This document shows, piece by piece, positions 31,576 through 39,805 of a stretch of DNA of 64,000 bases. Made by a program: the position numbers and the translations under genes. Origin of the DNA: Bradyrhizobium elkanii WSM2783 (GTDB lineage Bacteria; Pseudomonadota; Alphaproteobacteria; Rhizobiales; Xanthobacteraceae); NCBI RefSeq assembly GCF_000472865.1, contig NZ_AXAP01000036.1:26287-90286 (forward strand), in the 5' to 3' direction. Below the pieces are notes generated by a model, which ran no database searches, was not told the DNA's origin, and saw nothing but the letters and a program-made list of their open reading frames with translations. Numbering within the stretch: position 1 is the stretch's first letter; every line of letters starts with the position of its first letter.

Positions 31576-33336
31576 ATGGCGCGATTGCTATCGGTGAACG
31601 TCGGGCTTCCGCGCGATATCGCCTGGAAGGGGCGCACTGTACACACCGGGATCTGGAAAAATCCGGTGCGCGGCCGCTGTCGGGCAGGCCGGTTGAATCT
31701 GGACGGAGACGGTCAAGGGGACCTGGCCGGCCACGGAGGTGAGCAGCGAGCCGTCTTCGTCTACCAGACCGAGTCGTATCGCCATTGGCAGGATCAACTG
31801 AACCGGACCGACTTCGTCCACGGACAGTTCGGCGAGAATTTCACGATCGACGGGTTGCCTGACGACGCCGTGTGCATCGGCGATCGCTATCAGATCGGCA
31901 CTGCGCTGTTCGAGGTCACTCAGCCTCGCGTGACCTGTTATCGCGTGGGCATTCGGATGAACGAGCCACGGATGCCGGCGTTGCTGACATCCAGCGGACG
32001 GCCGGGGTTCTACTTCCGCGTCCTAAGGGAAGGGGAGGTGGGCGCCGGCGACGAAATCGTGAAGGTGGGCGAGGCGAACGAGCGAATGACCGTCGCCGAG
32101 ATCAATGCGCTGCTCTATTCGCCCGATCACGCGCGTGACCGATTGGAGCGCGCCTTGCGCATCGAGGCGCTTTCGCCTGGATGGCGATCGTCGTTTGAGG
32201 CATTGCTGCAGAACCAAACGACTGCTGCGGGGAGCGGAAACGCGGGGCTCGCGCCGGCAGCAGCTTTGCATCCGGTTGCACCAGGATTTCGGCCACTCGC
32301 CGTGGCGGCGATCGACCAGGAGTCCGCGGACGTCCTCTCGCTGTCGATGCAGGATCCGGATGGTCAGCCGCTGCAACCGGCCTTGCCAGGTCAGTACCTC
32401 GTCTTACGTCTCCGACCGACCGACGGCCCGCCACTCTTTCGCAGCTACTCCCTCTCGGGTCCTCTCTCGACGGAGCGCTATCGGATCAGCGTAAAGATCG
32501 AGCCAAATGGGGTGGCCGGAACCTACCTGCGGAAGCATCTCCAGGTGGGCGATGTTCTCGACGTCAGCTCGCCGCGTGGAAGCTTCATTCTGCAGTCCGG
32601 GGAGCGGCCCGTGGTGTTGCTCAGCGCGGGAATCGGAGCGACGCCTGTTCTGGCGATGCTGCACGCGCTGGCGGAGGCCCGCTCGACACGGCAAGTCGTG
32701 TGGCTGCACGCGGCTCGCGACCGACAGCATCATCCATTTGCCGCCGAAGTCCGCCGCCTCATGCTCGGGCTCACCCGCGGCCGCAGCTATGTCTGCTACA
32801 GCAGACCGGGCTCGGGCGATAAGATCGGCGAGGACTTCGACGCGACCGGTCATCTGTCGCAATCGGTCTTTGACGAGGTCGGCGTTCCGCGAGAGGCGGA
32901 TGTCTACCTCTGCGGCCCGACCCGCTTCATGGCGGACATGAAAACCGCGCTCGCGTCGTTTGGCGTGCCGCCGGAGCGCCTTCACGTCGAAATTTTCAAT
33001 GGCAGCGAGTCGATGACTCCCGGCATCGTCGGCGCACCGATGCGTGCACCTCATCCACCGGAGGACGACGCCAACACCGGTCCGCTGGTATCGTTCGCGC
33101 GAAGCGGCGTTGCCGCACACTGGAAAGCGTCGGCGTATCAGAGCATCTTGGAGCTGGCCGAGGCGTGCAACGTGCCGGTTCGTTGGTCGTGCCGGACCGG
33201 TGTTTGTCATAACTGTGAAAGCGGCCTGGTTTCAGGCGCGGTCGCCTATGGACCGGAACCGCTCGATAAGCCTGCTGACGGCAACGTTCTGGTTTGCTGC
33301 TCACGACCGATCGGCGATGTCGTTGTCGATTTGTGA
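31576..33336 (+). CDS. MOSC domain fused to ferredoxin reductase and 2Fe-2S ferredoxin
   Basis: A 586-residue multidomain protein. Residues 1-165 are a MOSC domain (FGENFTIDGLPDDAVCIGDR, TQPRVTCYRVGIRM with the conserved Cys) followed by a YiiM-type helical tail. Residues about 250-345 form an FAD-binding barrel (LRLRPTDGPPLFRSYSLSGP with the R-x-Y-S motif), 350-490 the NAD domain (VLLSAGIGATPVLAML, DVYLCGPTRFM), and 500-586 a plant-type 2Fe-2S ferredoxin with C539-x4-C544-x2-C547 and Cys 574. It should pass electrons from NAD(P)H through FAD and Fe-S to the MOSC site, reducing an unknown substrate. Its end overlaps the convergent TMEM175 gene by 36 bp. Confidence 0.93.
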   Translation: MARLLSVNVGLPRDIAWKGRTVHTGIWKNPVRGRCRAGRLNLDGDGQGDLAGHGGEQRAVFVYQTESYRHWQDQLNRTDFVHGQFGENFTIDGLPDDAVCIGDRYQIGTALFEVTQPRVTCYRVGIRMNEPRMPALLTSSGRPGFYFRVLREGEVGAGDEIVKVGEANERMTVAEINALLYSPDHARDRLERALRIEALSPGWRSSFEALLQNQTTAAGSGNAGLAPAAALHPVAPGFRPLAVAAIDQESADVLSLSMQDPDGQPLQPALPGQYLVLRLRPTDGPPLFRSYSLSGPLSTERYRISVKIEPNGVAGTYLRKHLQVGDVLDVSSPRGSFILQSGERPVVLLSAGIGATPVLAMLHALAEARSTRQVVWLHAARDRQHHPFAAEVRRLMLGLTRGRSYVCYSRPGSGDKIGEDFDATGHLSQSVFDEVGVPREADVYLCGPTRFMADMKTALASFGVPPERLHVEIFNGSESMTPGIVGAPMRAPHPPEDDANTGPLVSFARSGVAAHWKASAYQSILELAEACNVPVRWSCRTGVCHNCESGLVSGAVAYGPEPLDKPADGNVLVCCSRPIGDVVVDL

Positions 33337-33936
33337 GTCCGCGGTTCCATCGCGCTGCTGCTGAGCCCAAGGCGGTTCTGGACTGAGATAACCGATGAGG
33401 CAGCAGATGCAGAGTCCAAGGCCGACGAGCGGATATCTCAACGCCACAACGGTCGCCACACCGAAGAGGCACAATGTCGCCAGCGACCGCACGAGCATGA
33501 TCCTGCGTACCTTTGGCGGGATCTTCCCGTCGGGCGTTCGATCGATCAGCTCCCAGATCAGCGCGATATAGGTCGCGTTCACCACGAAGAACACGGCCGC
33601 GTAGAAGGCCACCGGCTGCGGCGCGAGTTTGCTCACTGCCATCCAGGCAGTGGAGAGGGGAAGCAGCGACATCGAAAACAGGTGCGCGAAATTGAACCAC
33701 AATAGGCTCGGCGTGGCCTCATCGGCGTAGCGCATCAGGTAGTGGTGATTGGCCCAGACAATGGCGATGAAGAGGTAACTGACGGCATAGCTTAGCCACG
33801 TCGGCCAGAGAGCCAGCAACGCCTCGAAAGTGGGCCGCTCCGGCGGTCTCAATTCCAAGACCAGCACTGTGATGAGCACGGCGAACACGCCGTCCGAGAA
33901 CGTGCTCAGTCGCTCCGGTGTCGCTCTACGCAGCAC
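33301..33936 (-). CDS. TMEM175-family potassium channel-like protein
   Basis: A 211-residue membrane protein of the TMEM175/DUF1211 family. The signature R-x-x-x-FSDGVFAVLITVLVLEL near residues 10-29 is the hallmark of helix 1, which lines the pore in bacterial TMEM175 channels; five more helices follow, with NHHYLMRYADEATPSLLWFN typical of the family. The start is set at GTG 33936, 8 bases after GGAGG; an in-frame TTG at 34062 overlaps the SDR stop but would add an unrelated polar leader. The gene converges on and overlaps the oxidoreductase gene by 36 bp. SDR is immediately upstream. Confidence 0.88.
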   Translation of the reverse strand: MLRRATPERLSTFSDGVFAVLITVLVLELRPPERPTFEALLALWPTWLSYAVSYLFIAIVWANHHYLMRYADEATPSLLWFNFAHLFSMSLLPLSTAWMAVSKLAPQPVAFYAAVFFVVNATYIALIWELIDRTPDGKIPPKVRRIMLVRSLATLCLFGVATVVALRYPLVGLGLCICCLIGYLSPEPPWAQQQRDGTADSQIDNDIADRS

Positions 33937-34058
33937 GCTCGCGCCCTCCGATCTCGCGAAGGGGGCGAGGTTTGCAGAGCGAAGTATTTGCGTCAATCGG
34001 CCGGCGGACGCTAGGGCGCTGGTATTCGAGCTTGTGTTCGAAAAACCTCTCGGATCGC

Positions 34059-34949
34059 TCAAACCTTGAAGTAACCCGGCTGGCCGATGTCGGCGATCAA
34101 GTTAGCCCCCGTGGGCGTCCAGCCCAACCGCTGCTGCGTCAACGCGCTGGAGGCCGGCATGTCCAAACCGGCGAACATTGCCAGTGGCCCGTAATAATCG
34201 GCCGCCTCTTCTTTCTTGATCGAAACAACCGGCACATTCAACGCGCGGCCGATCACTTCGATGACTTGGCGCATGGGTACGCCTTCTTCGCCAACAGCGT
34301 GGTAAATTCCGTCTACCGCGCCCTTCTCCAGCGCAAGCCGGTATAAGCGGGCGACATCCTGCCTATGCGCCGCAGCCCAGCGTTCGGCGCCTTCGCCGAC
34401 ATAGGCGGCGGCGCCTTTTTGACGCGCGAGCTCGAGCAGATAAGTGATCAGCCCAGCTTTTCCGTCGGCGCCATGCACTTGCGGCAGGCGTATCGCCATC
34501 GCGCGCACGCCGCGCGACGCATAGGCCAAACCGGCCTGCTCGGACGCGCGCGGAACATGCGGGCTGGAATCGCGCCGCATATCTTCGGTGATCACCACAC
34601 CTGGCGCGATGAGGCCCGTTCCCGAGGTCACGATGAAAGGCTTGTTCGTCCCTGCCAGTACGTCGCCCATTGCTTCGATGGCGGCCTTGTCGATTGCGCC
34701 ATTCTCCGCGAATTTCGTGAAATCATGGATGAAGGCCAGATGGATCACGCCGTCCGAATCCCTTGCGCCGCGCTTCAGGCTTTCGTGGTCCTGCAGCGAG
34801 CCGCGATGAACTTCCGCGCCTAGTTTCTCGAGCGTCCCGACGTTCGCTTCGGAGCGCGCGAGGCCGACAACCTGGTGCCCGTTTGCGATGAGTTCTTTTG
34901 TAGTTTCGGTGCCGATAAATCCGGCGGCGCCGGTGACAAATACGCGCAT
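34059..34949 (-). CDS. NAD-dependent epimerase/dehydratase-like SDR
   Basis: A 296-residue extended short-chain dehydrogenase. The Rossmann motif is VTGAAGFIGTE (residues 5-15), the second sheet holds VVGLARSEAN, and substrate-domain features include DGVIHLAF and VTSGTGLI; YASRG takes the place of the catalytic YxxxK, with no Lys at the expected position, so it may be an atypical, NmrA-like or sensor-type SDR. ATG at 34949 has GGGAG 9 bases upstream. It is divergent from an XRE regulator, and an 18-bp palindrome lies between them. Confidence 0.85.
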   Translation of the reverse strand: MRVFVTGAAGFIGTETTKELIANGHQVVGLARSEANVGTLEKLGAEVHRGSLQDHESLKRGARDSDGVIHLAFIHDFTKFAENGAIDKAAIEAMGDVLAGTNKPFIVTSGTGLIAPGVVITEDMRRDSSPHVPRASEQAGLAYASRGVRAMAIRLPQVHGADGKAGLITYLLELARQKGAAAYVGEGAERWAAAHRQDVARLYRLALEKGAVDGIYHAVGEEGVPMRQVIEVIGRALNVPVVSIKKEEAADYYGPLAMFAGLDMPASSALTQQRLGWTPTGANLIADIGQPGYFKV

Positions 34950-35013
34950 GAGAGGCACTCCCTGTTCAGAATGCCGGGATATTGCTAAGCTGATCATTCG
35001 GGTAAAGTAGTGA

Positions 35014-35031
35014 GATTATACAGGTATAATC
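35014..35031. promoter_or_regulatory. palindromic operator between SDR and XRE genes
   Basis: GATTATAC-AG-GTATAATC, a perfect inverted repeat. Each arm includes a TATAAT-like -10 sequence, so the site could serve both divergent promoters and be blocked by the adjacent XRE protein. It ends 9 bp before the XRE start. Confidence 0.65.
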
Positions 35032-35040
35032 GCTAACAGG

Positions 35041-35865
35041 ATGACAGACGCGAACTCGCTCGGGGCTTATCTCAAGGATCGTCGCGCTAAGCTCGATCCT
35101 ACGGCATTCGGCTTTCCGCTAAAGCGGCGGCGAACGCCGGGACTTCGGCGCGAAGAAGTGGCGCAGCGGGCGAATGTGAGCGCCACATGGTACACTTGGC
35201 TGGAGCAGGGGCGCGGCGGCGCGCCTTCCGCTGATGTGCTGGATCGCATTGCTCGCGCCATGATGCTGACCGACGTCGAGCGCGAACATCTGTTTCTGCT
35301 CGGCCTGGGCCGGCCACCCGAAGTCCGCTATCATGCGCCCGAAGGTATCTCACCCCGTCTGCAACGCGTGCTCGACACGCTGGAATGCAGTCCCGCTTTC
35401 ATTCGCACGGCGACATGGGATTTGATCGCGTGGAACAGGGCCGCCGCGACGGTCCTCACCGACTACAGCAAACTGCCGGATGGGCAGCGCAATGTCCTGC
35501 GCTTGATGTTCCGCGATAGCCGCGTGCGCGCAGCGCAGTCCAACTGGCAAAGTGTTGCGCGCTATGTTGTGGCGTCCTTCCGCGCGGATGTGGCGCGCGC
35601 CGGTGCCGCGCGCAATGTGCAATCGCTGATCGATGAACTCTCCGCGACAAGCCCCGAATTCGCGGCAATGTGGCGTGACAACGACGTGCAGGGGCATGGC
35701 GATGGCGTGAAAGTCCTGCATCATCCCATCGCCGGACCGCTCTCGATGGAGTTTTCTGCTTTCGCCGTCGATGGCCGGCCCGACCTCAATATGGTGATCT
35801 ACAATCCTGCAACGCCCGCGGACGCTGACAAGATCCGCGCGCTTCTGAAGTCTCCGCCTCAGTAG
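35041..35865 (+). CDS. XRE-family regulator with MmyB-like ligand domain
   Basis: A 274-residue regulator. The N-terminal helix-turn-helix contains LGAYLKDRRAKLDP, RTPGLRREEVAQRANVSATW and YTWLEQGRG, the exact MmyB-type pattern; the C-terminal domain starts at about residue 105 with LQRVLDTLECSPAFIRTATW and WDLIAWNRAAATVL, and ends with a PAS-like fatty-acid-binding fold seen in MmyB (MEFSAFAVDGRPDLNMVIY). It very probably represses the divergent SDR gene, as in many genomes where MLTR-type regulators sit beside an SDR. AGG lies close to the ATG; the leader is very short. Confidence 0.93.
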   Translation: MTDANSLGAYLKDRRAKLDPTAFGFPLKRRRTPGLRREEVAQRANVSATWYTWLEQGRGGAPSADVLDRIARAMMLTDVEREHLFLLGLGRPPEVRYHAPEGISPRLQRVLDTLECSPAFIRTATWDLIAWNRAAATVLTDYSKLPDGQRNVLRLMFRDSRVRAAQSNWQSVARYVVASFRADVARAGAARNVQSLIDELSATSPEFAAMWRDNDVQGHGDGVKVLHHPIAGPLSMEFSAFAVDGRPDLNMVIYNPATPADADKIRALLKSPPQ

Positions 35866-36044
35866 GCGCGCCCCCGACGGACTCGATCTCAGCGGTAGCG
35901 AAAGCTGCGCGTTGGCTGGTTGAACAAGCGATTCGATAGGCGACGGTGTGACTTTCGTTTCGCGTCAAAGCGGCAAGGTTCAGAGCGAGCGAACGGTTTC
36001 CGGTTTGCGTCTCAAAGCAGACGCCGGCGTTTATGCGTGCCGCC

Positions 36045-36647
36045 CTAATCGAATTCGAGCACGTCGGCGGCTGCGAGGCGGCCGGGGGTGCGGTGGAAGA
36101 GATCGCGATCGATGACCGCGCACAGCTTTGGCGCCGGCAGCTTGTCGCCGCCGCGCATCAGGTTCTTGATCTCGAAATGGCCGTCTTCGCAGATCGTCTT
36201 GAGCGAGGCGATGATGCGGCTGATCCGGCCGCCTTCCCCAAATGGCAGGAGCAGCCGCTCATAGGCGACCGGCCGTCCATAGATGTCGTCGACATGTGCG
36301 ATCGTGTAGACCGGCAGGCCGCGGGCGATGCATTCGTGGTAGACTGGCATAATGATCGGTGCGAGGCGCGGGCCCAGATAGTCGTCGAGAGCGCGGCCCT
36401 TTCCGGTGTGCCCGTAGGCATGCGCCATCCGCGTGCCCTCGCTCTGGATCGTCAATCGCGGCGGCTGCGGTTCGGCTTCGACCGCGTAGTGGACGAGGTC
36501 GAGCCTCTCATCCTCTAATCGTTCCGGCTCATATTCATCGACGCGGGGCGTCGATTGGTCACGGGCATAAAGCCTGAGCCAGGTGTTCAGCAGATCGCGC
36601 TGCCGGATCGATTTAATGATCGATGAATTGGCGCTCTCGAATTCCAA
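36045..36647 (-). CDS. PAS-domain protein (PF07310-like)
   Basis: A 200-residue soluble protein. The segment around residues 104-175 (HECIARGLPVYTIAHVDDIY, GRPVAYERLLLPFGEGGRIS, RIIASLKTIC) has the shape of the single PAS-like domain found in short alphaproteobacterial proteins of this type; the N-terminal part holds LRLYARDQSTPRVDEYEPER. No output domain is present, so it may be a stand-alone sensor. The start is TTG at 36647 with only a weak ribosome site. It is divergent from the ABC-transporter operon. Confidence 0.7.
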   Translation of the reverse strand: MEFESANSSIIKSIRQRDLLNTWLRLYARDQSTPRVDEYEPERLEDERLDLVHYAVEAEPQPPRLTIQSEGTRMAHAYGHTGKGRALDDYLGPRLAPIIMPVYHECIARGLPVYTIAHVDDIYGRPVAYERLLLPFGEGGRISRIIASLKTICEDGHFEIKNLMRGGDKLPAPKLCAVIDRDLFHRTPGRLAAADVLEFD

Positions 36648-36982
36648 GGTCGAAAATCCGTCCCAGGACCAGATGGCCGGAGCATCGGCTTGACCGGGAA
36701 ATATTCTATGAAGGCTTGGCTGCGCACCAAAACACCGTTAATGGCGACTTTCCGAAGCGATAAATCGGGCGTGGCCGCAATTGGACTATTGGAGCAGGCG
36801 GAACCGGTACGGGTGCGTCCACAGTGCTCTGCTTTCCACCTTGCCTAACCCTTGTCGCATCGGCATATTCCGCCGCCGGAGGCGGCGGTCCGGGATGGTT
36901 TTCCGGGGTCGCGGAAAACCAACCGGATCAGGAAAAGATTGGCCGCGCTCACAATCGCAGCGAGGCCGACGGGGGAAATTGT
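36648..36982. other. regulatory interval before the ABC operon
   Basis: 335 bp between the divergent PAS gene and livG. It contains two stable hairpins listed separately and no convincing gene. The in-frame extension of livG back to 36824 is arginine- and glycine-rich and unlike ABC proteins, so I treat it as leader. Confidence 0.5.
36870..36921 (+). promoter_or_regulatory. two stem-loops in the liv operon leader
   Basis: Hairpin 1: CCGCCGCC-GGA-GGCGGCGG at 36870-36888. Hairpin 2: TGGTTTTCCG-GGGTCG-CGGAAAACCA at 36896-36921, a perfect 10-bp stem. They are 7 bp apart and end 61 bp before the livG TTG. No T-tract follows either, so attenuation of the simple kind is not shown. Confidence 0.5.
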
Positions 36983-37738
36983 TTGGCCGACGAGTTCATT
37001 CTCGAGACCCACGGATTGACCAAGGAATTCGCGGGTTTCTTTGCCGTACGCGACGTCGCGTTGAAAGTGCGTCGCGGCAGCATCCATGCGTTGATCGGGC
37101 CCAATGGGGCCGGCAAGACGACGTGCTTCAACCTCCTGACAAAATTCCTAAAGCCGTCTGCCGGCCGGATTGCATATAAGGGGCAGGACATCACCGCGAT
37201 GCCACCGGCCGATGTCGCGCGTCTCGGATTGGTGCGCTCGTTTCAGATCTCGGCGGTTTTCCCGCATCTGACGGCGCTGGAGAATGTTCGCGTCGCTTTG
37301 CAGCGCCAACACGGCAATTCCTTCGATTTCTGGCGCTCGAAAAGCGTGCTCGACCGCTACAACGCCCGCGCGTTGGAGCTGCTCGACGATGTCGGCCTGA
37401 GCGAGTTCGCCAACATTCCCGCCGTCGAGATGCCCTATGGCCGCAAGCGCGCCCTAGAGATTGCAACGACGATCGCGCTCGACCCGGAGATGATGTTGCT
37501 GGACGAGCCGATGGCCGGCATGGGCCATGAGGACATCGACAAGATCGCCGCCTTGATCAAGCGCATCTCCGCGAAATACACCATCCTGATGGTCGAACAT
37601 AACCTCTCGGTGGTGGCGAATCTTTCCGACATCATCACCGTGTTGACGCGAGGGCAGGTGCTCGCGGAGGGCCATTATGCCGACCTCTCCAAGGACGAGC
37701 GAGTGAAGGAAGCCTATCTGGGAGCCGGTCATGCCTGA
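36983..37738 (+). CDS. livG: branched-chain amino acid-type ABC transporter ATP-binding protein (LivG)
   Basis: A 251-residue ABC ATPase. Walker A is GPNGAGKTT near residues 40-48, the LivG/BraF-type segment SFQISAVFPHLTALENV follows, then a signature region MPYGRKRALEIA in place of LSGG-Q (usual for LivG proteins: L-x-x-G-x-x-R-x-LEIA), Walker B MMLLDEPMAGM, and the switch His in LMVEHNLSVV. It works as a dimer with LivF in the inner membrane importer. The TTG at 36983 gives the standard N-terminus; GGGGGAA lies upstream. It overlaps livF by 8 bases. Confidence 0.92.
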   Translation: MADEFILETHGLTKEFAGFFAVRDVALKVRRGSIHALIGPNGAGKTTCFNLLTKFLKPSAGRIAYKGQDITAMPPADVARLGLVRSFQISAVFPHLTALENVRVALQRQHGNSFDFWRSKSVLDRYNARALELLDDVGLSEFANIPAVEMPYGRKRALEIATTIALDPEMMLLDEPMAGMGHEDIDKIAALIKRISAKYTILMVEHNLSVVANLSDIITVLTRGQVLAEGHYADLSKDERVKEAYLGAGHA

Positions 37739-38477
37739 GCTGAAAATGGCTGAAGCTCCGGCCGCAAAGCCTGCGGCCGCGCCGGTGTTGGCTGTGAAGG
37801 ACCTCCAGGCCTGGTATGGCGAGTCCCACATCCTGCACGGCATCAATTTTCAAGTGAATGCCGGTGAGGTGGTCACGCTGCTCGGGCGCAACGGCGCCGG
37901 CAAGACCACCACGCTGAAGTCGGTGATGGGAATCATCGGCAAGCGCTCCGGTTCGATCCGCTTCGAGAATCAGGAGATCATCCGCGCGTCCTCCGACAGG
38001 ATCGCGCGGATGGGCATCGCTTTCTGTCCGGAGGAGCGCGGCATTTTCTCGAGCCTGGACGTTCGCGAAAACCTGCTGCTGCCGCCGACCGTGCGCCCCG
38101 GGGGCCTGTCGCTCGACCAGATCTTCGATCTGTTTCCGAATTTGAAGGAGCGTCTCACCAGCCAGGGCACCAAGCTGTCCGGCGGCGAGCAGCAGATGCT
38201 CGCGATCGCGCGCATCCTGCGCACCGGCGCACGTTTCCTCATGCTGGACGAACCGACCGAGGGGCTCGCGCCGGTCATCATCCAGCAGATCGGCCACACT
38301 ATTGCGCGGCTCAAATCGGAAGGCTTTACCATTCTGCTGGTCGAGCAGAATTTCCGTTTCGCATCGACGGTCGCTGACCGCTATTACATCGTCGAGCACG
38401 GCAAGGTGATCGACGGTTTTGCCAATTCGGAGCTCTCCGCCAACATGGACAAGCTCCACACTTATCTCGGCGTCTGA
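37731..38477 (+). CDS. livF: branched-chain amino acid-type ABC transporter ATP-binding protein (LivF)
   Basis: A 248-residue ABC ATPase with a short Ala/Pro-rich N-terminal extension (residues 5-17). Walker A GRNGAGKTT, the LivF-type block GIAFCPEERGIFSSLDVREN, signature LSGGEQQMLAIAR, Walker B FLMLDEPTEGLAP and switch VEQNF are all intact. It starts inside the livG coding end (ATGCCTGA overlap), so production of the two ATPases is coupled. Confidence 0.93.
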   Translation: MPELKMAEAPAAKPAAAPVLAVKDLQAWYGESHILHGINFQVNAGEVVTLLGRNGAGKTTTLKSVMGIIGKRSGSIRFENQEIIRASSDRIARMGIAFCPEERGIFSSLDVRENLLLPPTVRPGGLSLDQIFDLFPNLKERLTSQGTKLSGGEQQMLAIARILRTGARFLMLDEPTEGLAPVIIQQIGHTIARLKSEGFTILLVEQNFRFASTVADRYYIVEHGKVIDGFANSELSANMDKLHTYLGV

Positions 38478-38516
38478 ATTGCCGACCTCAAGAAAAGCAA
38501 GAAGGACCACAATCAT

Positions 38517-39737
38517 ATGAAGAACAGGATTTCGGCGCTGCTGCTTGGCACCGCCCTCGCGTTCGCTACGGCCGGCCTCGCGCTTGCGCAGGACAAGACC
38601 GTCAAGATCGGTGCGCTCTCCGACCAGTCCGGGCTTTATTCAGATCTCGGCGGACCCGGCTCGACGCTCGCGGCGCAGATGGCGGTTGAGGACTCCGGGC
38701 TTCTGGCCAAGGGCTGGAAGATCGACGTCATTTCCGGGGATCACCAGAACAAGCCCGACATCGGCTCCACCATTGCGCGGCAGTGGTTCGACGTCGACAA
38801 GGTCGACATCATCGTCGACGTGCCCAATTCCGGCGTGGCGCTTGCCGTCAACAACGTCGTCAAGGAGAAGAACGGCGTCTACATCAACTCCGGCGCGGCG
38901 ACTTCGGACCTGACCAACGCGCAGTGCACGCCGAACACGGTGCATTGGACCTACGACACTTACATGCTGGCGCATTCCACCGGACAGGCGCTGGTGAAAT
39001 CCGGCGGCGACACCTGGTTCTTCCTCACCGCCGACTACGCCTTCGGCGCCGCGCTGGAGCGCGACACGACCGCCGTCATCACCGCCAATGGCGGCAAGGT
39101 GCTCGGCAGCGTCAAGCATCCGCTCAACACCTCGGACTTCTCGTCCTTCCTGCTGCAGGCGCAATCGTCCAAGGCCAAGATCATCGGCCTTGCCAATGCG
39201 GGCGGCGACACCACCAACTCGATCAAGCAGGCGGCTGAGTTCGGCATCGTTTCGGGCGGCCAGAAGCTGGCGGCGCTGCTGTTGTTCCTCACCGACGTCA
39301 AGGCGCTCGGGCTCGATGTCGCGCAAGGCCTGAACTTCACCGAGACCTTCTATTGGGACATGAACGACCAGACCCGGACGTTCGCCAAGCGTTTCGGCGA
39401 GCGTTCGAAGAACCACGCCATGCCGTCCATGGTCCAGGCCGGCGTTTATGCGGGGCTGCGTCACTATTTCAAGGCGCTCGAAGCGCTTGGCGGCAATCCG
39501 CATGACGGCGTCAAGGTCGTGGAGAAGATGAAGTCGATCCCGACCGAGGACGATCTGTTTGGCAAGGGCGAAATCCAGCCGAACGGCCGCGCCATCCATC
39601 CGGCGTACCTGTTCGAGGTGAAGAAGCCTTCGGAATCCAAGGGGCCCTGGGATTTCTACAAGCTGGTCGCCACCGTTCCGGCCGACCAGGCGTTCACGCC
39701 GCTTTCCGAAAGCAAGTGCGCGCTGCTCAAGAAGTAA
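38517..39737 (+). CDS. ABC transporter periplasmic substrate-binding protein (LivK type)
   Basis: A 406-residue periplasmic binding protein: signal peptide cleaved after LALA (about residue 24), then a type I bilobal fold with KTVKIGALSDQSGLYSDLGG, GWKIDVISGDHQNKPDIGS, ARQWFDVDKVDIIVDVPNSG and the strictly conserved-looking STK-like hinge stretch. It delivers substrate to the LivHM permease encoded downstream. Substrate is not known; the sequence lacks the classical Leu/Ile/Val pocket signature I would expect, and aromatic or other carboxylates are possible. A second, unlinked copy (about 70% identical by eye) is at 55608-56846. A strong hairpin separates it from livH. Confidence 0.93.
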   Translation: MKNRISALLLGTALAFATAGLALAQDKTVKIGALSDQSGLYSDLGGPGSTLAAQMAVEDSGLLAKGWKIDVISGDHQNKPDIGSTIARQWFDVDKVDIIVDVPNSGVALAVNNVVKEKNGVYINSGAATSDLTNAQCTPNTVHWTYDTYMLAHSTGQALVKSGGDTWFFLTADYAFGAALERDTTAVITANGGKVLGSVKHPLNTSDFSSFLLQAQSSKAKIIGLANAGGDTTNSIKQAAEFGIVSGGQKLAALLLFLTDVKALGLDVAQGLNFTETFYWDMNDQTRTFAKRFGERSKNHAMPSMVQAGVYAGLRHYFKALEALGGNPHDGVKVVEKMKSIPTEDDLFGKGEIQPNGRAIHPAYLFEVKKPSESKGPWDFYKLVATVPADQAFTPLSESKCALLKK

Positions 39738-39745
39738 CTATCATC

Positions 39746-39771
39746 GCCCGCCGGCGGTGAAGCCGGCGGGC
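39746..39771 (+). other. intercistronic hairpin after the substrate-binding gene
   Basis: GCCCGCCGGC-GGTGAA-GCCGGCGGGC, a perfect 10-bp stem with a 6-base loop, starting 8 bp after the stop and ending 34 bp before livH. Such stems stabilise the upstream part of a transcript or partly terminate it, giving an excess of binding protein over permease. No T-tract is present. Confidence 0.65.
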
Positions 39772-39805
39772 TCCATTTGGGGGGAGGGGGGCGAAGGCCA
39801 ACGCG

